Of a stretch of 64,000 nucleotides of DNA, positions 7,647 through 16,172 are shown piece after piece. Each line of letters opens with the position of its first letter. Position 1 is the first letter of the stretch. The stretch covers positions 2,046,001 through 2,110,000 of the forward strand of contig NC_015671.1 in NCBI RefSeq assembly GCF_000218545.1, written 5' to 3'. Origin of the DNA: Cellulomonas gilvus ATCC 13127 (GTDB taxonomy: Bacteria > Actinomycetota > Actinomycetes > Actinomycetales > Cellulomonadaceae). Below the pieces are notes generated by a model. That model did not search any database and was not told the DNA's origin. It worked only from the letters and a program-made list of their open reading frames with translations. The translations under genes and the position numbers were made by a program.

Positions 7647-8735
7647 TCAGGCCGAGCAGGTGGCCGTGAGCGCGCCCGGCGTCCCCGAGCCGATGAAGCC
7701 GACGTTGGCGGACGCTCCAGCACCCAGCGACGCGTTCCAGGCCGCCGGGCTGATGGTGCTCCCGGACAGCGTCCCGCCCCAGATCTGGCTGATCGTCGCG
7801 CCGCCCACCTGCACGGACCACGAGCGGATGGGCGCGGAGCCCGCCGTGACCACGACGTCGCCGATGTAGCCGCCGGGCCACGTGCTGGAGACCTTCACGG
7901 TCGCGGTGCACGCACCGCCGGGCTGCGTCGTCGGACCGGACGTCGGCCCGCTCGTCGGCTCAGAGGTGGGCTCCGAGGTGGGCTCGGTGGTGGGCTCGGT
8001 CGTGGGTTCGGTGGTGGGCTCGCTCGTCGGCTCCGTGGTCGGTTCGGTGCCGCCGCCGATCATGATGTCCGAGCACAGGTAGTACGACTGGTCGAGGTGG
8101 CTGGCCTGCCAGATCGTGTAGAGCACGGCGCGCCCGCTGCGCCCCGGGAGGTCGATGTCGGTCTGGTACAGGCCCGTGGTCGGGTAGCGACCGGTCGTCT
8201 TCAGCAGCTCGAGGTCCGACCACGCGAGCGCTTTGGTCGTCGGGTCGTACCCCGGCTTGCTCACGTAGACCTTGAGGTAGTCGGCGCCGTGCTTCGCGCT
8301 GTCGGTGAGCGTCAGCGTGAAGCTGTTCGGCACGCTCGTCGTCGTCCACCGTCCGGGCGTGTCGAGCGAGCCGTAGCGGCCGTCGAAAGTTCGGCCGGCG
8401 CTGCACAGCTGGCCGTCCGGGATCGCAGCCTCGTGGTTGCCCGCGACGCCCTCACGGAACAGGCCGTTCCAGTTCCACATGGTGTTGGGGTCGGCCTGGA
8501 ACGCCGCCCAGCACATGGGGTCTTCGTCGGCCATCTCGGGGTTGAGGTGGTCGGAGCCCCACCGCAGCCAGCAGCCGTAGTTGCGGCTCGCGGGGTCGGT
8601 CACCGAACCGTGCGCGCTCGCGCCGGGCGCCGCGAGCGTCGTGACGCCGAGCGCGACCACGATCGCGACGGGCAGTGCGAGCGCGATCCGGCGCAGCCGC
8701 CGCAGCGGCCCTGTCCGGTCGGGAGAACGTCGCAT
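7647..8735 (-). CDS. secreted AA10 lytic polysaccharide monooxygenase with CBM2
   Basis: The 362-residue precursor has an Arg-rich n-region, a hydrophobic core and an ASA cleavage site that leaves His42 as the mature N-terminus, as required for the copper histidine brace. The second brace histidine is His149 (AKHGADYLKVY), and Tyr218 of QSYYLCSD occupies the axial position that is often Phe. A linker of ten four-residue [T/S][E/G]PT units (residues 230-272) joins a C-terminal CBM2 (276-362, terminal cysteines, Trp in STWPGGY and QIWGG). It oxidatively cleaves crystalline cellulose or chitin outside the cell. ATG 8735 follows an AGGAGG site; an upstream in-frame start has none. Confidence 0.93.
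   Translation of the reverse strand: MRRSPDRTGPLRRLRRIALALPVAIVVALGVTTLAAPGASAHGSVTDPASRNYGCWLRWGSDHLNPEMADEDPMCWAAFQADPNTMWNWNGLFREGVAGNHEAAIPDGQLCSAGRTFDGRYGSLDTPGRWTTTSVPNSFTLTLTDSAKHGADYLKVYVSKPGYDPTTKALAWSDLELLKTTGRYPTTGLYQTDIDLPGRSGRAVLYTIWQASHLDQSYYLCSDIMIGGGTEPTTEPTSEPTTEPTTEPTTEPTSEPTSEPTSGPTSGPTTQPGGACTATVKVSSTWPGGYIGDVVVTAGSAPIRSWSVQVGGATISQIWGGTLSGSTISPAAWNASLGAGASANVGFIGSGTPGALTATCSA
7920..8048. repeat. 12-bp tandem repeat coding for the LPMO linker
   Basis: Ten units of 12 bases encode the [T/S][E/G]PT linker of the LPMO. Units near 7960-8040 are almost identical at the DNA level, so slippage could change linker length between strains. It is coding sequence, not an intergenic array. 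Confidence 0.8.
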
Positions 8736-8847
8736 GGTTCCTCCTGGAGGTCGGAGCACGTGCGCACGGGACCCGCCACGCTGCGGGCCCCCGGACGTGC
8801 AGGCGCGGTCAGCCCACCGTCCGGCCGCGCGCGTCCGCGCGGCAAGC

Positions 8848-8861
8848 GCCGAATCGGTTCA
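8848..8861. promoter_or_regulatory. possible LacI-type site upstream of the LPMO gene
   Basis: On the minus strand this reads TGAACCGATTCGGC, an imperfect palindrome around CG. A close copy (TGAACCGTTTCGCC) occurs upstream of the secreted xylanase gene at 32256-32269. It lies 113 bases upstream of the LPMO ATG. The same stretch is part of a weak GCCGAA/TTCGGC inverted repeat (8848-8871) that could instead end the ABC exporter transcript. Confidence 0.35.
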
Positions 8862-8882
8862 CCCGTTCGGCGCAGCCGCGTC

Positions 8883-10865
8883 TCAGACCTCCTCGGCGAC
8901 CGCCGCCGCGAACTGGCTCTGGTACAGCCGGGCGTACGCTCCGCCCGCCGCCAGGAGCTCGTCGTGCGTGCCCTGCTCGACGATCGCGCCGCGCTCCATG
9001 ACCAGGATCGCGCTCGCGTCGCGGATCGTGGACAGGCGGTGCGCGATCACGAACGACGTCCGGCCGACCCGCAGCGCGTTCATCGCCTTCTGCACCAGCA
9101 CCTCGGTGCGCGTGTCCACCGACGACGTCGCCTCGTCGAGGATGAGGATGCTCGGGTCGGCCAGGAACGCGCGCGCGATCGTCAGTAGCTGCTTCTCACC
9201 CGCGGACACCCCCGCGCCGTCGTCGTCGATCACGGTCTCGTAGCCGTGCGGCAGCGTCCGGACGAACCGGTCCACGTGCGTGGCCTGCGCCGCCGCGACC
9301 ACCTGCTCGTGCGTCGCACCGTCGACGCCGTAGGCGATGTTCTCTTCGATCGTGCCGCCGAACAGCCACGTGTCCTGCAGCACCATCCCCATGCGGCGGC
9401 GCAGGTCGTCGCGCGTCAGGTCCCGCGTGTCGACGCCGTCGAGCGTGATGCGGCCACCGTCGACCTCGTAGAACCGCATGAGCAGGTTGACCAGCGTGGT
9501 CTTGCCGGCCCCCGTGGGGCCGACGATCGCGATGGTCTGACCCGGCTCCGCCACCAGCGACAGGTCGCGGATGAGCGGCTCGTCGGGGCGGTAGGAGAAC
9601 GCGACGTGCTCGAACGCGACGCGGCCGCGGACCGGCTCCGGCAGCTGCGCGGCGGGCTCCGGGTCCGGGCTCTGCTCGGGCGCGTCGAGCAGCTCGAACA
9701 CCCGCTCCACGGATGCGACACCCGACTGCAGCAGGTTCGCCATGCTCGCGATCTGCGTGATCGGCTGCGTGAACTGGCGGCTGTACTGGATGAACGCCTG
9801 CACGTCCCCGAGGCTCATGGTCCCCGAGGCGACGCGCAGCCCGCCGACCACCGCGATGATCACGTAGTTGAGGTTGGACAGGAAACCCAGCGCGGGCTGG
9901 ATGATCCCGGAGATGAACTGCGCGCGGTAGCTCGCGTCGTACAGCGCGTCGTTGCGCTCGGCGAAGACCTGCGCGGCCTCGCGCTGGCGGCCGAACACCG
10001 TGACCAGCGTGTGCCCGGTGAACATCTCCTCGATGTGCGCGTTCAGCGCTCCCGTGTGGGCCCACTGCTCGATGAACCGAGGCTTGGACCGCTTCGCGAT
10101 CGCGGCCGCGACCGCCATCGACAGCGGCACGGTGACCAGCGCGACCACCGCGAGCAAGGGCGAGATCCAGAACATCATCGCGAGCACGCCCACCACCGTG
10201 AGCACCGAGGTGATCACCTGGCTCAGCGTCTGCTGGAGCGTCTGCGCGACGTTGTCGATGTCGTTGGTCACGCGTGACAGCAGCTCGCCGCGCGGCTGCT
10301 GGTCGAAGTACCCGAGCGGCACGCGGTGCAGCTTGGCCTCGACGTCCGCACGCAGGCGCAGCACCGCCCGCTGCACGACGCCGGCCGTCATGCGCCCCTG
10401 GGCCCAGCCGAACAGGAACGAGCCCACGTACACGGCGAGCACCACCACCAGGATGGTGCCGAGCCGGTGGAAGTCGACGCCGACGCCGGGGACGACGTCC
10501 ATGCCCGCCACCAGGTCCGCGAACTGGTCCTGCCCGCGGTCCCGCAGGGCCGCGACGGCCTGCTCGCGCGTCGTCCCCGCGGGGAACACGCCCAGCTGCT
10601 TGCCGACGATGCCGTCGAACAGCACGTTGGTCGCGTTGCCGAGCAGCTTGGGGCCGATCACGGCGAGGATCACCGACGCGACGCCCAGCACGACGATCGC
10701 GACGAGCCGCAGCCGCTCGGGGCGCAGCTCACGCAGGAACCGGGCGCCGGAGGCCGCGAAGTTCGCCGACTTCTCCCCCGGCATGCCCATGCCGCCCATC
10801 GGGCCGGGGCCGCGGTGCCCGGATCCGGGCTGGCGGGCCGGTGCGGTGGTGCGCTGCTCGCTCAC
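8883..10865 (-). CDS. ABC exporter half-transporter, catalytically complete NBD
   Basis: The 660-residue protein fuses a six-helix exporter domain to a nucleotide-binding domain. About 65 residues precede the first helix, including a Gly/Met/Pro-rich stretch. The NBD has Walker A GPTGAGKTTLV and an intact Walker B LILDEATSSVD with the catalytic Glu, but its signature is VSAGEKQLL instead of LSGGQ. The partner encoded just upstream has the opposite pattern, so the two should form a heterodimer with one consensus and one degenerate ATP site. The GTG start overlaps the partner's stop (GTGA). The substrate is probably a drug or lipid, judged from the family. Confidence 0.88.
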   Translation of the reverse strand: MSEQRTTAPARQPGSGHRGPGPMGGMGMPGEKSANFAASGARFLRELRPERLRLVAIVVLGVASVILAVIGPKLLGNATNVLFDGIVGKQLGVFPAGTTREQAVAALRDRGQDQFADLVAGMDVVPGVGVDFHRLGTILVVVLAVYVGSFLFGWAQGRMTAGVVQRAVLRLRADVEAKLHRVPLGYFDQQPRGELLSRVTNDIDNVAQTLQQTLSQVITSVLTVVGVLAMMFWISPLLAVVALVTVPLSMAVAAAIAKRSKPRFIEQWAHTGALNAHIEEMFTGHTLVTVFGRQREAAQVFAERNDALYDASYRAQFISGIIQPALGFLSNLNYVIIAVVGGLRVASGTMSLGDVQAFIQYSRQFTQPITQIASMANLLQSGVASVERVFELLDAPEQSPDPEPAAQLPEPVRGRVAFEHVAFSYRPDEPLIRDLSLVAEPGQTIAIVGPTGAGKTTLVNLLMRFYEVDGGRITLDGVDTRDLTRDDLRRRMGMVLQDTWLFGGTIEENIAYGVDGATHEQVVAAAQATHVDRFVRTLPHGYETVIDDDGAGVSAGEKQLLTIARAFLADPSILILDEATSSVDTRTEVLVQKAMNALRVGRTSFVIAHRLSTIRDASAILVMERGAIVEQGTHDELLAAGGAYARLYQSQFAAAVAEEV

Positions 10866-12604
10866 GCTGCCTCCTCCTCGCTGATCTGGGAGAAGACGAT
10901 CTCCTGGTACGTCTCGTTGCCGGCCAGCAGCTCGGCGTGCGTGCCGCGCCCGACGACCGCACCCTCCTCGAGCACGACGATCACGTCGGCGTGCCGGATC
11001 GTCGCGACCCGTTGCGCGACGATGAGGACCGCGGCGTCCCGCGTCTGCGGCACGAGCGCGGCCCGCAGCGCCGCGTCGGTCGCGTAGTCCAGGGCCGAGA
11101 ACGAGTCGTCGAACAGGTACAGCCGTGGTCGGCGCACCAGCGCCCGGGCGATCGCCAGGCGCTGCCGCTGGCCGCCCGACAGGTCCGTGCCCCCCTGGGC
11201 GACCGGCGCGTCGAGCCCTCCGGCCATCTCCTCGACGAACCCGCGCGCCTGCGCGACCTCGAGCGCCGCCCACAGCTCGTCGTCGGTCGCGCCCGGGCGA
11301 CCGTACTCGAGGTTCGAGCGCACGGTGCCGGAGAACAGGTACGGCTTCTGCGGCACCAGGCCGATCTGGCCGCCGAGCTCCTCGGGCGCGACGTCACGCA
11401 CGTCCACGCCGCCGAGCAGCACCGCGCCCGCCGTCACGTCGTACAACCGCGGGATCAGGTGCAGCAGCGTCGTCTTGCCCGCGCCCGTGGAGCCGATGAT
11501 CGCGGTGGTCCGGCCCGGCTCGGCCACCAGGTCGACGTCGTGCAGCACGGCGCTCTCCGCACCCGGGTACCGGAACTCCACGCCCCGCAGCTCGAGCCGG
11601 CCACGCTGCACCGGGTCGGCCGGCAGCGGCACCGGGACCTGCGGCGGGAGCACGGAGGGCGGGGTGTCCAGCACCTCGCCGATGCGGCCCGCCGCGACGA
11701 TCGCGCGCGGGAAGAGCACGAACATCATCGTGCTCATCATCACGGCCATGAGGATGTAGGCGATGTAGGACAGGAACGCCGTGAGCTGGCCGATCTGCAT
11801 GTGCCCGGAGTCCACGCGGTGACCGCCGAACCAGATCACCCCCGTGCTGGTCGCGTTGAGCACGAGCATGACCGCGGGGAACATGAGCGCCATGAGCTGC
11901 CCCGTGCGCAGCGACGTCACGAACAGCTCGCGGTTGGCGCCGTCGAACCGCTGAGTCTCGCGGTCCTCGCGCACGAACGCGCGCACCACCCGGATGCCCG
12001 TGATCTGCTCGCGCAGCACACGGTTGATCGCGTCGATGCGCTTCTGCATGACCCGGAAGTACGGGACCATCCGCGAGACGATCAGGCCGATCAGCACCGC
12101 GAGCACCGGCACCGCCACCAGCAGGATCAGGGACAGGCCCGCGTCCTCCTGGAGCGCCATGACCACGCCACCGACGAGCATGATGGGCGCCATGATGACG
12201 AACGTGAACGTCATCAGCACCACCATCTGGACCTGCTGCACGTCGTTGGTGGTGCGCGTGATGAGCGTCGGCGCGCCGAACTGACCCAGCTCCTGCGCGG
12301 AGAACGTCTGGACCGTGCCGAACAGCCGCGCGCGCACGTCGCGGCCGAAGCCCATGGCCGCGCGTGCGCCGAACCACACCGCCACGATCGCGCACACCAC
12401 CTGCAGCAGGCTGATCGCGAGCATCACGCCGCCCAGGCGCATGATCCGGTCGATGTCGCCCGGCACCACGCCCTCGTCGATGATCCGGGCGTTGAGGCTG
12501 GGCAGGTACAGCGTCGCCAGCGTCTGCACGAGCTGCAGCACGACGACGGCCGAGACAGCCACCGCGTACGGGCGCAGGTGCTCACGCAGGAGTCGGACAA
12601 GCAT
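10862..12604 (-). CDS. ABC exporter half-transporter with degenerate catalytic site
   Basis: The 580-residue protein begins with a six-helix domain (first helix about residues 12-38) and ends with an NBD. Walker A is GSTGAGKTTLL and the signature is a canonical LSGGQRQRL. Walker B reads LYLFDDSFSALD, with Asp in place of the catalytic Glu. This is the classic degenerate half of heterodimeric exporters such as TM287/288 and BmrCD. The ATG at 12604 overlaps the tetR stop by one base (TGATG), and its own stop overlaps the second half-transporter. The three genes therefore form one operon, presumably repressed by the TetR protein. Confidence 0.88.
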   Translation of the reverse strand: MLVRLLREHLRPYAVAVSAVVVLQLVQTLATLYLPSLNARIIDEGVVPGDIDRIMRLGGVMLAISLLQVVCAIVAVWFGARAAMGFGRDVRARLFGTVQTFSAQELGQFGAPTLITRTTNDVQQVQMVVLMTFTFVIMAPIMLVGGVVMALQEDAGLSLILLVAVPVLAVLIGLIVSRMVPYFRVMQKRIDAINRVLREQITGIRVVRAFVREDRETQRFDGANRELFVTSLRTGQLMALMFPAVMLVLNATSTGVIWFGGHRVDSGHMQIGQLTAFLSYIAYILMAVMMSTMMFVLFPRAIVAAGRIGEVLDTPPSVLPPQVPVPLPADPVQRGRLELRGVEFRYPGAESAVLHDVDLVAEPGRTTAIIGSTGAGKTTLLHLIPRLYDVTAGAVLLGGVDVRDVAPEELGGQIGLVPQKPYLFSGTVRSNLEYGRPGATDDELWAALEVAQARGFVEEMAGGLDAPVAQGGTDLSGGQRQRLAIARALVRRPRLYLFDDSFSALDYATDAALRAALVPQTRDAAVLIVAQRVATIRHADVIVVLEEGAVVGRGTHAELLAGNETYQEIVFSQISEEEAA

Positions 12605-13266
12605 CAGGAGCCCCCTGGTTCGGCTGTCGGGCGCGCGAGCGCCCCGTGCAGGAAGTGGTCGGCCAGGACGTCGAGCCCCGGGACGCGTGCTGTGGTCCCG
12701 CGCCGTTGCGCATCCACCCGCAGGACCGTCACGCCCATGAGCGTCGCCGTCATGAGGTCGACGACGTCGACGAGCGGCCGCGCGAACCGTGCCGCATCCG
12801 GGGCGAGCAGCTCCTCGACCGCGATCCGCAGCTCGGCCTGCCCGGCCTCCTGGCGCTGCGCGAAGCCGCGCATGCGCTCGTGAGCGTCGGGCCCCGGGAC
12901 GGCGCACGCGGCCCGCACGGCCTCGTGCAGGATCGACATCCAGCGCATCGAGTCCGCGGACCGCGCCAGACCGATCTCCATGACCGACCGCACCCGGTCC
13001 TCGAGCGGCAGGTCCCGCGGGATCGCGCGGACGGCCGGGACGTCGTCGGCGGGGTCGACGGCCGCCAGCACCGCCTCACGGACCAGCGCGAGCTTGTCCT
13101 CGAACACCCGGAACAGCGTGCCCTCGGCGACGCCCGCGGCCTGCGCGAGCTCCTTGGTGGTGACCGCAGCACCACGCTCGAGCAGCACGGGCCGCACGGC
13201 GCGCAGGATCGCCGTCCGCCGCTCGTGCGGCGGCAGCGGCGACGCGCGGCGGGTCCGGGGATGCAC
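12604..13266 (-). CDS. TetR-family repressor of the ABC exporter operon
   Basis: The 220-residue protein has a TetR DNA-binding N-terminus: RRTAILRAVRPVLLERG, then TTKELAQAAGVAEGTLFRVFEDKLALVREAV (helix-turn-helix, about residues 35-65). The C-terminal ligand domain is helical and shows no recognised ligand signature. The GTG at 13266 is the best start because TAGCCT (13274-13279) ends seven bases upstream, giving a leaderless transcript. A longer GTG start at 13293 would lie inside the operator. The 9-bp inverted repeat just upstream of the -10 element is its likely binding site, so it should repress itself and the exporter. Confidence 0.87.
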   Translation of the reverse strand: MHPRTRRASPLPPHERRTAILRAVRPVLLERGAAVTTKELAQAAGVAEGTLFRVFEDKLALVREAVLAAVDPADDVPAVRAIPRDLPLEDRVRSVMEIGLARSADSMRWMSILHEAVRAACAVPGPDAHERMRGFAQRQEAGQAELRIAVEELLAPDAARFARPLVDVVDLMTATLMGVTVLRVDAQRRGTTARVPGLDVLADHFLHGALARPTAEPGGS

Positions 13267-13279
13267 GCGAGCGAGGCTA

Positions 13280-13299
13280 GAGTGAGTGAGCACTCACTC
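13280..13299. promoter_or_regulatory. TetR-type operator
   Basis: GAGTGAGTGAGCACTCACTC is a perfect 9-bp inverted repeat with a two-base centre. It abuts the TAGCCT -10 element (13274-13279) of the tetR-exporter operon, so binding would cover the spacer and block RNA polymerase. GAGTGAGTG-type half-sites are common for TetR-family repressors. Confidence 0.85.
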
Positions 13300-13319
13300 G
13301 CAAGCGGTTTCGCGGGGAG

Positions 13320-13357
13320 CGCAGAAGGCCCGGCGGGTGTCCGCCGGGCCTTCTGCG
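13320..13357 (-). terminator. perfect 17-bp hairpin after the SPFH gene
   Basis: A 17-base stem (13320-13336 with 13341-13357, outer bases CGCAGAAGG/CCTTCTGCG) encloses only four loop bases. It lies 23 bases past the stop of the leftward SPFH gene and before the tetR operator, so it insulates the two leftward units. There is no T-run. Confidence 0.8.
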
Positions 13358-13380
13358 TCGTGGTGCGCCGCGTGCGCGGG

Positions 13381-14655
13381 TCAGCCCTGCGCGGGCGGGG
13401 CGGGCGGGCCGGGGTCGGGTCCCTTGCGCAGCCACTCGTCGTCCGCGGCACCCGGCGCGGGAGCCCCCGACGCGGGCGGCACCGGCGCCGGCGGGGCGGG
13501 CGGCGCGTCGGGCGCGTGCCGCGGCGGGACCGCGGCGCCGCCCGGGCGCTGGCCCAGCTCGGCGGCGGGGTCGAACGGCCGGCCCGAGAGCGTCCCGGCC
13601 GACGTCGCGTCCGCGGTCGCCGCCGCGGACTCGCGCTTGGCCTCGGCGAGCGCCTCGGCCGGGTCGGTGAGTGCGACAGGCGGCAGGTCGTCACCCAGCG
13701 GCGAGGTCCCCGCGGGCCGCGAGCCCGCGGGTGCGCCGTCCCCACCGAACGCACCGCCGAAGCCCTGCGCCATCTGTCCCAGCGCACCGGTCAGCTCGCT
13801 CGGCAGGAACCACATCTTGTTGGACGGGTACGCCGCGATCTTGGGCAGCGTCTGCAGGTACTGGTAGGCCAGCAGCTTGGGGTCGGCGTCACCGCGGTGC
13901 ACGGCGTCGAAGACCTGGAGGATCGCGCGGGCCTCACCCTCGGCACGCAGGATCGCCGACTGCGCCTCACCCTCGGCACGCAGGATCGCCGACTGCTTCT
14001 CGCCCTCGGCCGTGAGGATCTGCGACTGCTTGACACCCTCGGCGGTGAGGATCGCGGCACGGCGGTCCCGCTCGGCGCGCATCTGCTGCTCCATCGAGCC
14101 CTGCACCGAGGCGGGCGGGTCGATGGCCTTGAGCTCGACGCGGTTGACGCGGATGCCCCACTTGCCCGTGGCCTCGTCCAGCACGCCGCGCAGCTGGCCG
14201 TTGATCTGGTCACGGCTCGTGAGGGTCTGCTCGAGGTCCATCGAACCGATCACGTTGCGCAGCGTCGTCACGGTGAGCTGCTCGATGCCGGTGATGTAGT
14301 TCGCGATCTCGTAGACCGCCGACTTGGGGTCGGTCACCTGGAAGTAGATGACCGTGTCGATGCTCACGACCAGGTTGTCGGACGTGATCACGGGCTGCGG
14401 CGGGAACGAGACGACCTGCTCGCGCAGGTCCACGCCCGCGCGCACACGGTCGACGAACGGGATCAGCAGGTGCAGGCCCGCGTCGAGCGTGCGCGAGTAG
14501 CGCCCGAGCCGCTCGACGATGACCGCCACGGTCTGCGGCACGATCCGCACCGAGCGGAACAGCGCGATGACGACGAACAGCAGGACGAGCCCGAGCACGA
14601 CGATCAGCGCGATCTGTCCGACGTTCGTCGTCGTCGTGGTGGTGTCCTCCAGCAT
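13381..14655 (-). CDS. SPFH/band-7 (stomatin-like) membrane protein
   Basis: The 424-residue protein has one N-terminal membrane helix (IALIVVLGLVLLFVVIALF), a band-7 domain from about residue 30 to 190 containing QTVAVIVERLGRYSRTLDAGLHLLIPFVDRV, and a coiled coil with near-identical AEGE-QSAILR units. A Pro/Ala/Gly-rich tail of ~130 residues follows. Such proteins form rings on the inner membrane face and scaffold proteases or microdomains, often with a NfeD partner, which is encoded just upstream here. The ATG at 14655 follows an AGGAGG site at good spacing. Family and pairing are secure; the clients are unknown. Confidence 0.9.
   Translation of the reverse strand: MLEDTTTTTTNVGQIALIVVLGLVLLFVVIALFRSVRIVPQTVAVIVERLGRYSRTLDAGLHLLIPFVDRVRAGVDLREQVVSFPPQPVITSDNLVVSIDTVIYFQVTDPKSAVYEIANYITGIEQLTVTTLRNVIGSMDLEQTLTSRDQINGQLRGVLDEATGKWGIRVNRVELKAIDPPASVQGSMEQQMRAERDRRAAILTAEGVKQSQILTAEGEKQSAILRAEGEAQSAILRAEGEARAILQVFDAVHRGDADPKLLAYQYLQTLPKIAAYPSNKMWFLPSELTGALGQMAQGFGGAFGGDGAPAGSRPAGTSPLGDDLPPVALTDPAEALAEAKRESAAATADATSAGTLSGRPFDPAAELGQRPGGAAVPPRHAPDAPPAPPAPVPPASGAPAPGAADDEWLRKGPDPGPPAPPAQG
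13931..14062. repeat. 33-bp tandem repeat inside the SPFH gene
   Basis: Four 33-base units encode the coiled-coil repeat of the SPFH protein. The first two (13931-13963 and 13964-13996) are identical base for base; the next two are diverged. Identity at synonymous positions points to recent duplication or gene conversion. Confidence 0.85.
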
Positions 14656-14729
14656 GGGGCCTCCTAGGTCCGGTGCGGACGAGCGGGGTGGAGCAGGTCA
14701 GAGCCCGGCGGGATCGGGCGGGGCGTCGG

Positions 14730-15164
14730 TCAGTCGGGCACCGCGGGCAGCACCACCGCGGTCGCGCCGTCGATCTGCGCGACGCGCACCTCGGTGCCGG
14801 GCGGGAGCGCGTCGCCCGCGGGCGTCCGTGCGCTCCAGACCTCGCCCGCGAGCTTGACGCGTCCGGCCTCGGACGTGACGGTGGCCAGCACCACGGCGGG
14901 CCGGCCGACGAGCGCGGCGGCGTTCGTCTCCGCGAGCGGCGTCCGCTCGCGCAGGTGCCGCAGGAGCCACGGGCGCAGCGTGGCGAGCAGCACCACCGAC
15001 GTGACCGCGGCGGCCAGGATCTGGCCCCACACCGGCGCACCCATGGCGTGCGCGGCACCGCCGGCCAGCGCGCCGCCGGCGAACATCACCAGCACCAGGT
15101 CCAGCGACAGCATCTCGAGGATCCCCAGCACGAGTGCGCCGCCGACCCACCAGAGCCAACCCAC
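14730..15164 (-). CDS. NfeD-like membrane protein
   Basis: The 144-residue protein has an N-terminal membrane region of three or four short helices (WLWWVGGALVLGILEMLSL, VLVMFAGGALAGGAAHAMG, ILAAAVTSVVLLATL) and a C-terminal OB-fold of about 60 residues (GRVKLAGEVWSARTP, GTEVRVAQIDGATAVVL). It is the truncated NfeD1b type without a protease domain, the usual partner of SPFH proteins. The GTG at 15164 has GGAGG six bases upstream and is preferred over a GTG at 15185. It lies 74 bases upstream of the SPFH start in the same direction. Confidence 0.87.
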   Translation of the reverse strand: MGWLWWVGGALVLGILEMLSLDLVLVMFAGGALAGGAAHAMGAPVWGQILAAAVTSVVLLATLRPWLLRHLRERTPLAETNAAALVGRPAVVLATVTSEAGRVKLAGEVWSARTPAGDALPPGTEVRVAQIDGATAVVLPAVPD

Positions 15165-15286
15165 GGCAGTCCTCCGTCCCGGCACCGGGCAACGGCGCCT
15201 GGGACCGATCCTATGCGTCTCCTTGACGATCCCGTGGGGTGCGTCCCCAGGCGGACCACGCAGGAGCGGTCAGGACGAACCGGACG

Positions 15287-16078
15287 TCAGGCCGGGGTGG
15301 CCGCGCGCGCCGACCAGCGCTCGCCGTGCCGCGCGAGCACCAGGTCCAGCCCGAACGCGCCCGAGAGCTGCTCGGACGTGAGCACCTCGTCGATCGGCCC
15401 GCTCGCGTGCACCCGGCCGTCGCGCAGCAGCATGAGATGCGTGAAGCCCGGCGGGATCTCCTCGACGTGGTGCGTGACCAGCACCAGCACGGGCGACCGG
15501 TCGTCCGCCGCGAGCTCGGACAGCGCCGAGACCAGCTCCTCGCGCCCGCCCAGGTCGAGCCCGGCGGCGGGCTCGTCGAGCAGCAGCAGCTCCGGGTCGG
15601 ACATGAGCGCGCGGGCGATCTGGACGCGCTTGCGCTCACCCTCGCTGAGGGTGCCGAAGTACCGCTCCCCCAGGTGCTCGACGCCGAACGCGCGCAGCAG
15701 GTCGGTCGCACGCGACTCGTCGAGGTCCTCGTACGACTCGCGCCAGCGCCCCGTGACCCCGTACGCCGCGGTCAGCACCACGTCCCGGACGGTCTCGCCC
15801 GACGGGATGCGGTCCGCGAGCGCCGCGCTCGACAGCCCGATCCGCGGACGCAGCTCGAACACGTCCACCGCGCCGAGCCGGCTGCCGAGCAGCGCGGCCG
15901 CACCGTGCGTGGGGTGCATCCGGCCGGACGCGACCTGCAGCAGCGTCGTCTTGCCCGCGCCGTTGCGGCCGAGCACCACCCACCGCTCGCCCTCACGCAC
16001 CGTCCACGACACCTGGTCCAGGATCGTCGTCGTCCCTCGTCGGATCGTCACGTCCTGCAGGTCGAGCACGTCGGTCAT
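15287..16078 (-). CDS. stand-alone ABC transporter ATP-binding protein
   Basis: The 263-residue ATPase has Walker A GRNGAGKTTLLQ, signature LSEGERKRVQIARAL, Walker B LLLLDEPAAGLDLGG and switch histidine VTHHVEEIP. No permease gene is adjacent, and it resembles lone ATPases of the ModF/YlmA kind whose partner is unknown. TAGGGT at 16085-16090 ends six bases before the ATG, so the message is leaderless. The function may be transport with a distant permease or a non-transport ATPase role. Confidence 0.85.
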   Translation of the reverse strand: MTDVLDLQDVTIRRGTTTILDQVSWTVREGERWVVLGRNGAGKTTLLQVASGRMHPTHGAAALLGSRLGAVDVFELRPRIGLSSAALADRIPSGETVRDVVLTAAYGVTGRWRESYEDLDESRATDLLRAFGVEHLGERYFGTLSEGERKRVQIARALMSDPELLLLDEPAAGLDLGGREELVSALSELAADDRSPVLVLVTHHVEEIPPGFTHLMLLRDGRVHASGPIDEVLTSEQLSGAFGLDLVLARHGERWSARAATPA

Positions 16079-16172
16079 GCCCTGACCCTAACCGCCCCGG
16101 ACGGGCACCGAGCGTCACGCCCGCGGTCCGGGCGCGCATGAGCCGCGCGGGCCGAGCACGTACCGTCGGGGG

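Noticed and set aside
7920-8048. Regular 12-bp repeats upstream of the MFS region as a possible noncoding array
   Set aside because: They encode the [T/S][E/G]PT linker of the LPMO in frame.
9190-12883. Rightward frames opposite the ABC exporter genes, one of about 870 codons
   Set aside because: They are antisense shadows without recognisable motifs; both exporter halves have full Walker and signature motifs on the other strand.
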